Shown here one piece after another: positions 1-8,797 of a stretch of 64,000 bases of DNA. Numbering within the stretch: position 1 is the first letter of the stretch; each line of letters opens with the position of its first letter. A program made the position numbers and the translations under genes. The DNA is from Nocardia vaccinii NBRC 15922 (lineage in GTDB: Bacteria > Actinomycetota > Actinomycetes > Mycobacteriales > Mycobacteriaceae), in assembly GCF_001613305.1 (NCBI RefSeq), contig NZ_BDCC01000064.1:1-64000 (forward strand), in the 5' to 3' direction. Under the pieces are notes generated by a model. It was not told the origin of the DNA, ran no database searches, and saw only the letters and a program-made list of their open reading frames with translations.

Positions 1-604
1 GGATCGCGCCACCACCCTGATCGACCTGCACCGGCATCAGCCGAGGCGCGAACTCGACCACATGCGGGGTCACACCCATCAGACGCAGCGCGTTGGCCGC
101 CTCGAGGCCCAGCAGGCCGCCGCCGACCACGACACCGACGGCCCCCGGCCCGGCCCCCTGCGCCGCCGCCCGGATGCCGTCGAGATCCTCGATGGTGCGA
201 TACACGAAACATTCCGGCCGATCGTGTCCCGGCACCGGCGGGACGAAGGCGTACGAGCCGGTCGCCAGCACCACCGCGTCGTAGGCGATGGCATCGCCGT
301 CGGAGGTGAAGACCTTGCCCGCGCCGCGATCGATCGACTCGGCACGCACGCCCAGCCGCAGATCCACCTGCTCGTCACCGGCGTACTCGTTACCGGGCAA
401 CGCCAGTGCCGCCGGATCCCATACGCCCACGTAGGAGGACAGGGCCACGCGATCGTACGCGGCACGCGACTCCTCGCTCAGCACGACGATCTGCCACCGG
501 TTCTCGGTATCACGCGACCGCAGCGCCTCGACGAAGCGGTGGCCGACCATGCCATGGCCGACGACCACAACGGTGCGCTGGGCAGAGATGCGCGGCATGC
601 TCAC
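1..604 (-). CDS. nirB: Nitrite reductase [NAD(P)H] large subunit, N-terminal part (runs off left edge)
   Basis: The reverse strand codes for 201 residues, open at the window edge. It has a GxGxxG-type FAD-binding start (VVVVGHGMVGHRF), followed by the NirB-like YDRVALSSYVG segment and a second dinucleotide-binding loop (GVVVGGGLLGLEAA). NirB transfers electrons from NAD(P)H through FAD, an Fe-S cluster and siroheme to reduce nitrite to ammonium in the cytoplasm. The GTG at 604 is chosen because AGGAGG lies 7 nt upstream; an ATG two codons inside is the alternative. The siroheme half and the small subunit would be left of the window. An MFS transporter gene lies upstream in the same direction. 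Confidence 0.88.
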   Translation of the reverse strand, partial: MSMPRISAQRTVVVVGHGMVGHRFVEALRSRDTENRWQIVVLSEESRAAYDRVALSSYVGVWDPAALALPGNEYAGDEQVDLRLGVRAESIDRGAGKVFTSDGDAIAYDAVVLATGSYAFVPPVPGHDRPECFVYRTIEDLDGIRAAAQGAGPGAVGVVVGGGLLGLEAANALRLMGVTPHVVEFAPRLMPVQVDQGGGAI

Positions 605-835
605 GGGGGAACCTCCTGAATTCCGGATGACCCCACGGTAGGAAACGGGTATTGCGGCGATGCTGCGCGAAATGACCGTCAAATCAACGGTTGCTCACGT
701 GCGTGGCGATCATCCCGTGAGATACCGGCCCGCGCCCTGCTTACCGGGCGTGCCGCCGCGAATGCGTTCGGGCCGAGGTGTTCCCGGCCACAGCGTCATC
801 GAAACGCATGTGCCCCGCCGGCGCAACCGGCCCGA

Positions 836-2179
836 TCAGCTCCAGGTGTCCTCGAGCATCCGCGGCCTGCACGCCTGCCAGGCGCCGGCCAGCATCACCA
901 GCACCGCCACGTCCAGCAGGGCGAACGGCACGGTCCAGCCGCCGGTCACGGTGTGCAGGACGCCGAACAACAGCGGCCCCACGCAGGCGGCGGTATATCC
1001 GACGCCCTGGCTGAATCCGGACAACGCCGCCGAACCGGCCTGGGTGCGACTGCGCAGATTGATCAACGTCAGCGACATCGGGAACGTGCTGGGCCCGAGC
1101 CCGAGCAGCAGCACCCACAGCACCGGCGCGCTCATCGGCGCCCACAGCAAACCCTCGAACGCCACGAAATAGCAGATGGCACAACCGATCACGATCGGGA
1201 ACGGATTGCGCACCCGAGCGGTCACACTCGGTGCGGCCAGCGCCGCACCCAGCCCGATGAAGGAGAACACCGCGACCATGGTGCCGCCGAAGGCCGGACT
1301 CGCCCCGGCCTCGGTGAAGATCTTCGGCAGCCAGGTGAACATGGCATAGGTGGTCAGCGAGGTCATGCCGAACATTCCGGCCATCCCCCACGCCACCGGC
1401 GACTTCCACGCTTTGCCCGCCGCCGCCCGGTCGGGCAGGGCGGTCCGGGCAGCGTTGACCGGCCGTGCTTCCGAGGGCCCTACGTGGTAACGCTCCGCTG
1501 CCGTCTCCGGGCCCGCCGGGCGCACAGCGACATCGCGACCACGGCGATCGAGCAGCACCCACAGCCACGGCAACGCCGCGACCAGGGGAAGCAACGCCCA
1601 CACGCCCAGCGAGACGCGCCAACCGTCGGCGTCGGCGAGCGGCACCGCGATCAGTGCGGGCAGCACGGTACCCAACTGCACCATCGTGATGTAGAGCGCG
1701 CTGAGCGTCGCGAGGCGGTCGGCGAAATACCGTTTCACCAGCGGCGGCACGACGACGTTGCCGATACCCATGCCGACCAGCGCCAGCGCCGAGAACACCA
1801 GCAGCTCCCAGGTCGCCGGAACCAGCGCGCGCACCACCTGCCCGATCGCGGCCGCCAGCATGGCCAGCAGCGCCGTGCGCTCGAGCCCGAGCCGCCGCAC
1901 CAGAAGCGGGGTGAGCACGCCGGCGGCGGCGAACATCACGGTCGGGATCATGCCGAAGACGCCGACGACGGTCGCCGAATAACCGACATCCGCGCCGATC
2001 CGCTCGGCCAGCGGGGTGAACGCCGTGACCGCCAGGCGCAGAGTGAACGCCGAGACGATGATCGCGGCGAAGACCAGCAGCCGCCCTTGCAGCAGGGAAC
2101 GCTGACGGTCGGCGCCGGCGCGCACGTCCGCATCCGGTGATGCGGTGGACAGGCGGTCGAGGCGAGCGGTCGAAGACAC
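836..2179 (-). CDS. MFS transporter, CynX/NimT-like
   Basis: About 447 residues with some 12 hydrophobic segments and the MFS layout of two six-helix halves. The first helices (LRLAVTAFTPLAERIGADVG) and the GMGIGNVVVPPLVKRYF segment resemble the CynX/NimT group, whose members move cyanate, nitroimidazoles or other small anions. The substrate is unknown. Sitting just upstream of nirB and codirectional, a nitrogen-compound role is possible but unproven; it is not a typical NarK. Start uncertain: GTG 2179 is used, TTG 2215 is possible, neither has a good ribosome-binding site. Transcribed divergently from the GntR gene, which may control it. Confidence 0.8.
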   Translation of the reverse strand: MSSTARLDRLSTASPDADVRAGADRQRSLLQGRLLVFAAIIVSAFTLRLAVTAFTPLAERIGADVGYSATVVGVFGMIPTVMFAAAGVLTPLLVRRLGLERTALLAMLAAAIGQVVRALVPATWELLVFSALALVGMGIGNVVVPPLVKRYFADRLATLSALYITMVQLGTVLPALIAVPLADADGWRVSLGVWALLPLVAALPWLWVLLDRRGRDVAVRPAGPETAAERYHVGPSEARPVNAARTALPDRAAAGKAWKSPVAWGMAGMFGMTSLTTYAMFTWLPKIFTEAGASPAFGGTMVAVFSFIGLGAALAAPSVTARVRNPFPIVIGCAICYFVAFEGLLWAPMSAPVLWVLLLGLGPSTFPMSLTLINLRSRTQAGSAALSGFSQGVGYTAACVGPLLFGVLHTVTGGWTVPFALLDVAVLVMLAGAWQACRPRMLEDTWS

Positions 2180-2238
2180 GGATAAATCATAGGATGACCG
2201 GATGATGGGAGGCAACGGAATATCCCGGGGGTACGCTG

Positions 2239-2913
2239 TTGTGCGTGCAACACGTCCGGCGCACCAGCCTCATCGCTCAGGTCACCGACCAGCTTCGTGC
2301 CGAGATTCGGTCCGGCCGGTGGCCCGTCGGTTCCCGCATCCCCACCGAGCCGGAGTTGACCGAACTCACCGGCACCGGTCGCAACACCGTGCGCGAGGCG
2401 GTGCAGGCGCTGGTGCACGCCGGAATGCTGGAGCGCCGGCAGGGATCCGGCACCTATGTGATCGCGATCTCCGATCTCGGCGGCACCCTGGCGAAGTACT
2501 TCGCCGACGCAGTGGAACGCGACATCCTCGAGCTGCGCCAGGCCCTGGACACCCAGGCCGCGCGCCTGGCCGCACAACGCCGCGACGACAACGACATCGC
2601 CACCCTGCGGCATCTGCTCGACGAACGCCGGAAGGCTTGGGACGACGACGATCCCGGCGCCATCCACGCCGATGTCCAACTGCATCGCGGCATCGTGGTC
2701 GCCAGCCACAACGCGGTCTACCTCGAGTTCTACGATTCGCTGCTACCGGTGATGGAACAGGGAATCCGTTCCCGCACATCCAAATCCGGCGGTTCCTATC
2801 ACACCGAACACGCCGAGTTGGTGAACGCGGTGATCGCGGGCGACTCCGAACGCGCGGCGCGAGCGGCCAACTGCTTTCTCGGCTCGCTCATCGCCGAGTA
2901 TCCGGGTCGCTGA
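2239..2913 (+). CDS. GntR-family regulator, FadR-type (FCD domain)
   Basis: 224 residues. An N-terminal winged helix (about residues 10-75; LIAQVTDQLRAEIRSGRW, then the GTGRNTVREAVQAL recognition region) is followed by an all-helical FCD ligand domain with a metal-site-like histidine pattern (HADVQLHRGI and YHTEHAEL). Members bind a small organic acid or metabolite and repress neighbouring genes. The start is TTG 2239, 7 nt after a GGGGG run; GTG 2245 is an alternative. It is divergent from the MFS gene with under 100 bp between them, so it probably regulates that transporter and itself. Confidence 0.87.
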   Translation: MCVQHVRRTSLIAQVTDQLRAEIRSGRWPVGSRIPTEPELTELTGTGRNTVREAVQALVHAGMLERRQGSGTYVIAISDLGGTLAKYFADAVERDILELRQALDTQAARLAAQRRDDNDIATLRHLLDERRKAWDDDDPGAIHADVQLHRGIVVASHNAVYLEFYDSLLPVMEQGIRSRTSKSGGSYHTEHAELVNAVIAGDSERAARAANCFLGSLIAEYPGR

Positions 2914-3023
2914 CGGTCCGCGCTCGCGGTACCCCGGCAGCTGGGGTGGCATACACGACTCATGTTGTGTCGCAACGATATTCATCGACGACACGGCTCC
3001 CGCCGATGTGGCCGGGTGCGAGT

Positions 3024-3875
3024 TCAGAGCAGTAGCCGGACCATATCCGCGGTGTGGGCCAGCCCGGGGAACGCCTCGGGTGTCGAGCGCGGGTGCAGGG
3101 CGTGCACGGCGAGCCGGAACATGACCGCGCGCAACATCATCTGCGGCCATTCCGGCAGATCCGCCCACCGATGCAGTAGGCCCTCGTCCGCACCGCCCCA
3201 CGACAACGCGTCGACCACGATCACTCCGGCCGCCCAGGACGCGGGCCGCCAGTAGGGGGTGATATCGGTCAGGCCCGGGGTTGCTGTACCGGAGAACAGC
3301 ACCGTGCCGAACAGGTCGCCGTGCACGAGCTGCGCCGGCGACTGCACCGGTTTGCGCAGGGTGGACAGCTGGGTCAGGATTTCGAGGCTGCGTTGCCCGT
3401 CCGGTGAGGTCACCGGCGCCATACCGCCGGCCTTGAGACTGCGCAGCGGCACCGCTTCCCAGGCGGCCCGGTCGGCGGCGACGAAGACGTCCACATCCAT
3501 CCACGGTGCGATCGGCTGTTGGGCCAGGAACCTCGGACGTTCGAGCTTGGCGGTGGCCCGGTGCAGCCGCAGCGATACCGATACCACCTCGTCGTGCCGA
3601 GGCTCGGGGGTGCCCTCGAGGAATGTGTCCGCGCGCCAACCGGATACGACGTACCGTCCATCGGTCGCGCGGACCGGATGCGCCAGGCGCAGCCCGTCCA
3701 CCGACAACGTCTCGCGCACGTTCGCCGACCACGCGGCGCGGGCGTGATCGGCGATCGGTGACAGCACCACATCCCCGCACCGCCAGCCGCCGTCCCAGTC
3801 CCCCAACGCGATCGGCGTCACCTCGCGAAGACCGAATGTGGCCCGCACATGCTCGGGAGGTTCCACAGAAGTCAC
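3024..3875 (-). CDS. TIGR02569 family protein (Rv3205c-like)
   Basis: 283 residues of an actinobacterial conserved protein of unknown function. It starts EPPEHVRATFG and contains a segment (LVHGDLFGTVLF, later DITPYWRP) that recalls the catalytic loop of aminoglycoside-phosphotransferase-like kinases, though the loop is one residue short and lacks the usual asparagine. GTG 3875 is chosen because homologous N-termini begin with this PPEHVR segment; the frame stays open far upstream but with poor codon composition. It lies next to moeZ, as in M. tuberculosis. Enzymatic activity should not be assumed. Confidence 0.8.
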   Translation of the reverse strand: MTSVEPPEHVRATFGLREVTPIALGDWDGGWRCGDVVLSPIADHARAAWSANVRETLSVDGLRLAHPVRATDGRYVVSGWRADTFLEGTPEPRHDEVVSVSLRLHRATAKLERPRFLAQQPIAPWMDVDVFVAADRAAWEAVPLRSLKAGGMAPVTSPDGQRSLEILTQLSTLRKPVQSPAQLVHGDLFGTVLFSGTATPGLTDITPYWRPASWAAGVIVVDALSWGGADEGLLHRWADLPEWPQMMLRAVMFRLAVHALHPRSTPEAFPGLAHTADMVRLLL

Positions 3876-4251
3876 GGCCGTACCGTACTCCCGCCGGATG
3901 AACCACCCAGCGCGCCGCGCCGGGCAGTTTCCGCGTAGAGATCTCCCAGGCAGAACCACAGATCTGCCGACACCCAGCCGCCAACTCGCGCCACCGGAAA
4001 CCCATCCTCTTGCCGACTGGACAACTGATCTCACAAGGACGTCGGAATTCGACGATCGGGACCGCAACCCGGGTACGGTCCCAACCCTCGGTCCGAAGTG
4101 CGGATCTCCGGACCCTCGGACGGCTCGCCGAAGTGGCGGCGAGGCGGGTGAGCACACGGGTACGCGCGCAAGTCCTGCGACCTACTCGCACACCCGGCCG
4201 GATGCCAACACTGGAACGCCCCGACCTCGACATCGAGGGAGGGCGCGGAAC
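3876..4251. other. Intergenic region between the TIGR02569 gene and moeZ
   Basis: 376 bp with long open frames on several strands, none with a ribosome-binding site or recognisable protein. It must hold the promoter of the TIGR02569 gene near 3876-3950. No clear terminator for moeZ was found. Confidence 0.5.
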
Positions 4252-5436
4252 CTAGTAGACCGGCAGGGAAGGATCGATCTGCTTGGCCCAGGCGATGATT
4301 CCGCCCTGTAGGTGGGTGGCGTCGGCGAATCCGGCCTGTTTCAGGGCGGCCAGGGCCTCGGCCGACCGGATACCGGTCTTGCAGTGCAGGACGATCGGGC
4401 GGTTCTGCGGCAGCTCGGACAGCGCCTCACCGGACAGGATGCGGTCCTTGGGAATCAGCTGCGCGCCCTCGATCCGGACGATGTCCCACTCGACGGGCTC
4501 GCGCACGTCCACGATGGCGACGTCCTTACCGGCGTCGAGCATGTCCTTGAGCTCGTGTGCGGTGATCGTCGAGCCCGCGGCCGCCGCCTGGCCCTCCTCG
4601 GACACCACACCACAGAACGCGTCGTAGTCGATCAGCTCGGTGATCGGCTGACGCTCGGGATCGCGACGCAGTTTGATGGTCCGGTAGTTCATATCCAGTG
4701 CGTCGTACACCATGAGCCGGCCCAGCAGCGGATCGCCGATACCGGTGATCAGCTTGACGGCCTCGGTGACCATGATCGAGCCGATCGACGCGCACAGCAC
4801 ACCCAGCACGCCGCCCTCGGCGCAGGAGGGGACCATGCCCGGCGGCGGGGCCTCGGGGTACAGGTCGCGGTAGTTGATGCCGCGCCCGTCGGGAGCGTCC
4901 TCCCAGAACACCGACACCTGACCCTCGAACCGGTAGATCGAACCCCACACGTACGGCTTACCGGCCAGCACCGCCGCGTCGTTGACGAGGTAGCGGGTGG
5001 CGAAATTGTCGGTGCCGTCGACGATCAGGTCGTATTCGGAGAACAGCTCGACCGCATTGTCGTTGTCGAGCCGGAACTTGTGCAGCACCACGTTGATTCC
5101 GGAATTGATCTCCAGAATCGAATCGCGGGCGCTGTCGGCCTTGCTGCGGCCGATATCGGATTCACCATGAATGATCTGCCGCTGCAGATTCGACGAATCC
5201 ACCTCGTCGAATTCCACTATGCCCAATGTGCCGACCCCCGCGGCGGCCAGATAGAGCAGCGCCGGGGAACCCAGCCCGCCCGCACCGATCACCAGCACCT
5301 TGGCGTTGCGCAGCCGTTTCTGCCCGTCCACACCCAGATCCGGAATGATCAGGTGGCGGCTGTAGCGGGCAACCTCCTCCCGGCTCAGCTCACCGGTCGG
5401 CTCGACCAGCGGCGGCAGGGGCTTCGGTGATGACAC
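4252..5436 (-). CDS. moeZ: Adenylyltransferase/sulfurtransferase MoeZ
   Basis: 394 residues: an E1-like ThiF/MoeB domain (about residues 20-260; ATP loop VIGAGGLGSPALLYLAAAG, and a DGTDNFATRYLVND segment) and a C-terminal rhodanese domain (about 290-394; IVDVREPVEWD and catalytic cysteine in LHCKTGIRSAE). It adenylates and thiolates the C-termini of ubiquitin-like sulfur carriers for molybdopterin, thiamin and CysO-dependent cysteine synthesis. The start is GTG 5436, 8 nt after AGGAG; the frame is open 21 codons further. Conserved neighbours (TIGR02569 gene, DUF3152 gene) match the mycobacterial locus. Confidence 0.94.
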   Translation of the reverse strand: MSSPKPLPPLVEPTGELSREEVARYSRHLIIPDLGVDGQKRLRNAKVLVIGAGGLGSPALLYLAAAGVGTLGIVEFDEVDSSNLQRQIIHGESDIGRSKADSARDSILEINSGINVVLHKFRLDNDNAVELFSEYDLIVDGTDNFATRYLVNDAAVLAGKPYVWGSIYRFEGQVSVFWEDAPDGRGINYRDLYPEAPPPGMVPSCAEGGVLGVLCASIGSIMVTEAVKLITGIGDPLLGRLMVYDALDMNYRTIKLRRDPERQPITELIDYDAFCGVVSEEGQAAAAGSTITAHELKDMLDAGKDVAIVDVREPVEWDIVRIEGAQLIPKDRILSGEALSELPQNRPIVLHCKTGIRSAEALAALKQAGFADATHLQGGIIAWAKQIDPSLPVY

Positions 5437-5524
5437 GTCCTGGACTCCTCGCATCGAATTCGCAGTGTCGCAAGGGTGCAACACCGCGAATCGGGTCATT
5501 CTTCCCCGCGATCACCGTACAGGC

Positions 5525-6619
5525 TCACCCGCGGGGGTACGGCCAGGGATTGAAGCGGCACGTCTTGCCGTCCTTGGGGACGACTCCCTGCGGGTCGAGG
5601 GCGGCGATGTCGTCGTTGCGGGTACCGAAGGTCTGCTGCATCATCACCGGGGCGAGACCGCCGTCGACGGCACAGGGCTGATGTTCGTGATAGCCGATGG
5701 CGTGGCCGACCTCGTGATTGATCTGGTACTGCCGGTACGAGCCGATATCGCCGTCGAACGCCGGTGCGCCGCGCACCCAGCGCACCTCCGAGAGGATCAC
5801 ACGGCCCAGATCGCTGTTGAAGCAGGACGAATCTATCGGGATGTCGAATCCGCAGTCGGCCTCGGTGGTCTTGCGCGAGGTCACGGAGATGCGGAAATCC
5901 GGTTCGCCCGAATCGATCCGGCGGAATCCGAAGCGGGCGTCGTGAATCCAGCTCTTCGGATTGCCCAGCGTCGCGTCGACCATGTGCGCCACCGATTCGT
6001 CGCCGCCGTAACCGGCGGTGTCCACCCCGTCCTCGATCTCGACGGTGTAGGTGAACAGATGTCCCTGGGCCGCGCCCACCTTCGCCGATGTGCCGGACAC
6101 GATATGCCAGGCGCCCGACCCCGCCTCGGTGAACCGGCCTCCGGCGGGCAACGCACCGGTCGGCAGATCGGCGGCGAATTTCCCGTCGCCCTTGGGCGGA
6201 ACGCCGATGATGCCGCCCCGGTCCGATCGCGGACTCAGCCGCCCGACTCCGGGCAGTCCGGCCCCACCGGAGCTCCCGCTGTCGCGCACCGCGTTCACCA
6301 CGACCAGAACCGTCACCACGATCAGCACCGGCAGTGCGTAGGCACGCCAGCCGTAGGTGCAGACGAAGCGGCGCGCGGCGGCGCGTTTGCCGTTCGCGCG
6401 AGCGGACCGGGACACGGCGTCCGATATCCCGTCGGCCTCCCGTTGCCGGGAATTGTGATCCGGAGAATTCGTCGGATCCCACCGCGCCCGCAATGGTTGC
6501 CGATCACGGTCCACGCCGGAAATATCCGCATCGTCCGCGATATCCGGATCGGGCCCCACCGTGCCGACACGACCCCGCTCGGCACTGCCGTCGAATGATC
6601 CGTCCTGTTGGTCGGTCAC
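5525..6619 (-). CDS. DUF3152 membrane-anchored metalloprotease-like protein (Rv3207c-like)
   Basis: 364 residues: a charged cytoplasmic N-terminus, one membrane segment at about residues 90-112 (ALPVLIVVTVLVVVNAV), and an extracellular domain. Near the C-terminus NHEVGHAIGYHEHQPC gives a zinc-protease HExxH motif; the third metzincin histidine is offset by one residue (H-E-H where position 11 would be expected), so the ligand set should be checked. GTG 6619 is the start. It sits upstream of moeZ in the same direction and divergent from the TetR gene. Substrate unknown. Confidence 0.85.
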   Translation of the reverse strand: MTDQQDGSFDGSAERGRVGTVGPDPDIADDADISGVDRDRQPLRARWDPTNSPDHNSRQREADGISDAVSRSARANGKRAAARRFVCTYGWRAYALPVLIVVTVLVVVNAVRDSGSSGGAGLPGVGRLSPRSDRGGIIGVPPKGDGKFAADLPTGALPAGGRFTEAGSGAWHIVSGTSAKVGAAQGHLFTYTVEIEDGVDTAGYGGDESVAHMVDATLGNPKSWIHDARFGFRRIDSGEPDFRISVTSRKTTEADCGFDIPIDSSCFNSDLGRVILSEVRWVRGAPAFDGDIGSYRQYQINHEVGHAIGYHEHQPCAVDGGLAPVMMQQTFGTRNDDIAALDPQGVVPKDGKTCRFNPWPYPRG

Positions 6620-6873
6620 GACATCAGACTCTCACAACCGCGACGCGCGCTGTGCAGTACCGGGAACAGCGGATCGGTTGCGAGATATCTCACCACTGTG
6701 CGAGATTGCTTACGAAGACCATTTACTGACAAGTTGCCAATAGCTACCGGGATCGGCTGCGCGTACCGAGCTCCGAGTTGGCCCGAGCTCAGCGCGGGAC
6801 ATGTGGAGCGAGTATCGTTCGGGGGATACCCGTGCACACCTTTTCCGCCGGGAATCGATTGGGAGATGCCGAA

Positions 6874-7533
6874 ATGACAGACCTCGTGGACCGGATGACG
6901 TCGTCTCGACTGTCGTCCGAGACCATGGTGCCGAACAAGCGTGGAACTCGCCTGCCCCGCGACGCCCGCCGGGCGCAACTACTCGCGGCGGCGAGCGAGG
7001 TCTTCGTGCTACGCGGATATCACGCGGCGGGCATGGACGAGATCTCCCAATGCGCGGGTGTCTCCAAACCCGTTCTCTACCAGCACTTCTCGAGCAAGCT
7101 AGAGCTGTATCTGGCAGTGCTGCAGAACTACATCGACGCGCTGGTGTCGAGTGTGCGCCAGGCGCTGCGCTCCACTACCGACAACAAGCAGCGCGTGCGC
7201 GCGGCGGTCGCCGCCTACTTCGACTTCGTCGACCACGACACCCAGGGCTTCCGCCTGGTCTTCGAATCCGATCTGACCAGTGAGCCGCAGGTGCAGCGCC
7301 GGGTCGAGCAGGCCACCGAGGCGTGCGTGGACGCGGTGTTCGACCTGGTCGCACACGACTCCGGCCTCGACCCGTACCGCGCCCGCATCCTGGCCGTCGG
7401 CCTGGTCGGCGCCAGTCAGATCACCGCCCGCTACTGGCTCGAGGCCGACCGCCCCATCCCCAAGGAAGAGGCCGTCGACACCACCGTCTCGCTGTGCTGG
7501 GGTGGTCTCAAGCACGTGCCGACCCGCCAGTGA
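6874..7533 (+). CDS. TetR-family regulator (Rv3208-like)
   Basis: 219 residues. The N-terminal TetR DNA-binding domain (about residues 27-80) shows the typical AASEVFVLRGYHAAGMDEIS and AGVSKPVLYQHFSSKLELY pattern, followed by a helical ligand domain. ATG 6874 is preferred over the in-frame ATG at 6778 because it follows a GGGAG and the upstream codons look non-coding. A perfect hairpin lies between this gene and the convergent DUF3107 gene. Target genes are unknown; the conserved neighbourhood suggests a housekeeping role. Confidence 0.88.
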   Translation: MTDLVDRMTSSRLSSETMVPNKRGTRLPRDARRAQLLAAASEVFVLRGYHAAGMDEISQCAGVSKPVLYQHFSSKLELYLAVLQNYIDALVSSVRQALRSTTDNKQRVRAAVAAYFDFVDHDTQGFRLVFESDLTSEPQVQRRVEQATEACVDAVFDLVAHDSGLDPYRARILAVGLVGASQITARYWLEADRPIPKEEAVDTTVSLCWGGLKHVPTRQ

Positions 7534-7586
7534 CCGCCTCTCCGCGACTTCAGCGGGTCGTCGGGTAACTGGGAGCGCGATACGAA

Positions 7587-7616
7587 TCGGGCCCCGGCGA
7601 AATCGCCGGGGCCCGA
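7587..7616. terminator. Bidirectional terminator between the TetR and DUF3107 genes
   Basis: A perfect 14-bp inverted repeat (TCGGGCCCCGGCGA and its complement) with a 2-nt loop, lying between the 3' ends of two convergent genes. There is no long T-run, as is common in GC-rich actinobacteria. Confidence 0.8.
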
Positions 7617-7628
7617 ATTTCGTGATAC

Positions 7629-7856
7629 TCAGACCGCGGCGAAGCCCACGCGGCCGGTGCCGGAGGTGCCGATCTCCACGTAGGCCACCTTGGCCGCCTG
7701 GATCAGGTATTTGCGGCCCTTCTCGTCGGTCAGCGATACCACGCCGCCCTTGCCGGTAAGCGCATCGGAGACCAGCGCCTCGACCTCTTCCGGGGTCTGC
7801 GAGCTGCTGATCACGAGCTCACGCGGGCTATCCGAGATACCGATCTTGACCTCCAC
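7629..7856 (-). CDS. DUF3107 family protein (Rv3208A/TB9.4-like)
   Basis: 75 residues: VEVKIGISDSPRELVISS, then an acidic helix (PEEVEALVSDAL) and a strand-rich C-terminal half. The family is conserved across Actinobacteria and has no known function; the M. tuberculosis member is the T-cell antigen TB9.4. The GTG at 7856 follows AGGAGG by 6 nt, whereas the TTG two codons earlier touches the AGGAGG and cannot be used. Its upstream region carries a module also found in front of pdtaS (see findings). Confidence 0.87.
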   Translation of the reverse strand: MEVKIGISDSPRELVISSSQTPEEVEALVSDALTGKGGVVSLTDEKGRKYLIQAAKVAYVEIGTSGTGRVGFAAV

Positions 7857-7934
7857 GGCCAACCTCCTCGAGTTTTTGGCTCCCCCGCCTCTCCGAGCCT
7901 TCAGTGTGCCGTTGAGCGCGGACAGGCGCCCGCT

Positions 7935-8018
7935 TCGGGCCGACGGTCGGGTGCCAGGTTACCTTGTGGACGTACCCCGGTGAGTTACCGATGTACGTGC
8001 GAAATCAGTTGTTACGCT
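7935..8018 (-). promoter_or_regulatory. Shared leader/promoter module, copy 1 (upstream of the DUF3107 gene)
   Basis: Two blocks are shared in the same order with 26417-26498. One is 13 identical bases (7935-7947). The other is about 38 bases at roughly 84% identity (7980-8018; core GTGAGTTACC then ATGTAC and CGAAATC on the plus strand). The spacing between blocks is 32 here and 31 in the other copy. Relative to the gene, the module lies about 80-160 nt upstream of the GTG. It could be a promoter, a regulator site or a structured leader RNA. Confidence 0.6.
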
Positions 8019-8024
8019 GGGATT

Positions 8025-8723
8025 TCATCCTAGACCAAGCACGCGCATGCGCTCTGCGTGGGAGTTCTGCATGTGCTCGAACAGCGCGGCAACGCCGTTG
8101 AGATCACCGGTGGCTGCGAGAACCAGTTCGGTCAGCTCGTCGCGCTGGGCCATCACCCACTGCGCCTGGGTGATCGCCTCGCCGAGCAGCCGGCGACCCC
8201 ACAGCATCAGCCGGTCGCGCTCGGAACGGCTCTCGGCGACCGCGCGGCGGACCTCCTCCACGACGAACTGCGAATGGTCCGTCTCGGCCAGCACATCGCG
8301 CACGACCGCGGCGACCTCCGGGGCCAGCGCGGTGGCCAGCACGGTGTAGAAGTCCGCGGCGATACCGTCGCCGACGTAGAACTTCACCATCGACTCGAGC
8401 CACGTCGAAGGGTCGGTCGAATTGTGATAGGCGTCCAGCGCACGCACGAACGGCGCCATCGCGTCGAACACCTCGACTCCGCGATCGGCCAGGGCCTGGT
8501 TCAACGTCTCGAAATGGCCCATCTCGGCGGCCGCCATCGTCGCGACGGACACCTTGCCCCGCAGCGAGGGCGACAGCTTCGCCTCCTCGGCCAGCCGGTA
8601 GAACGCCGAGATCTCGCCGTAGGCGAGCACGGCGAACAGGTCGGTGACGCCGGGGTGATCGGCGGGAATGCGAACAGTGGATTCGGTCGAATCATCCAGC
8701 GCGGCAGACGGGTTTACTCCCAT
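8025..8723 (-). CDS. Ferritin-like fold protein (Rv3210c-like)
   Basis: 232 residues, nearly all helical. Carboxylate and histidine residues are spaced as in a four-helix ferritin-like bundle (YGEISAFYRLAEEA, AAAEMGHFE, then LAETDHSQFVVEEVRRA), which could hold a di-iron site. The actinobacterial family resembles the tRNA hydroxylase MiaE fold, but its reaction is not established. The ATG at 8723 is the first good start. Gene order (DUF3107 gene, this gene, helicase) matches mycobacteria. Confidence 0.83.
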   Translation of the reverse strand: MGVNPSAALDDSTESTVRIPADHPGVTDLFAVLAYGEISAFYRLAEEAKLSPSLRGKVSVATMAAAEMGHFETLNQALADRGVEVFDAMAPFVRALDAYHNSTDPSTWLESMVKFYVGDGIAADFYTVLATALAPEVAAVVRDVLAETDHSQFVVEEVRRAVAESRSERDRLMLWGRRLLGEAITQAQWVMAQRDELTELVLAATGDLNGVAALFEHMQNSHAERMRVLGLG

Positions 8724-8797
8724 ACCTACACCCTAGTATCGCGATCGGCGCAATCGTGACCAGGTCACCGCGATTTCACGGTGTCGTGCCCCACCGC

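Noticed and set aside
2743..4233. A 496-codon minus-strand frame
   Set aside because: Out of frame with the recognised TIGR02569 gene (3024-3875) and Arg/Gly-rich throughout.
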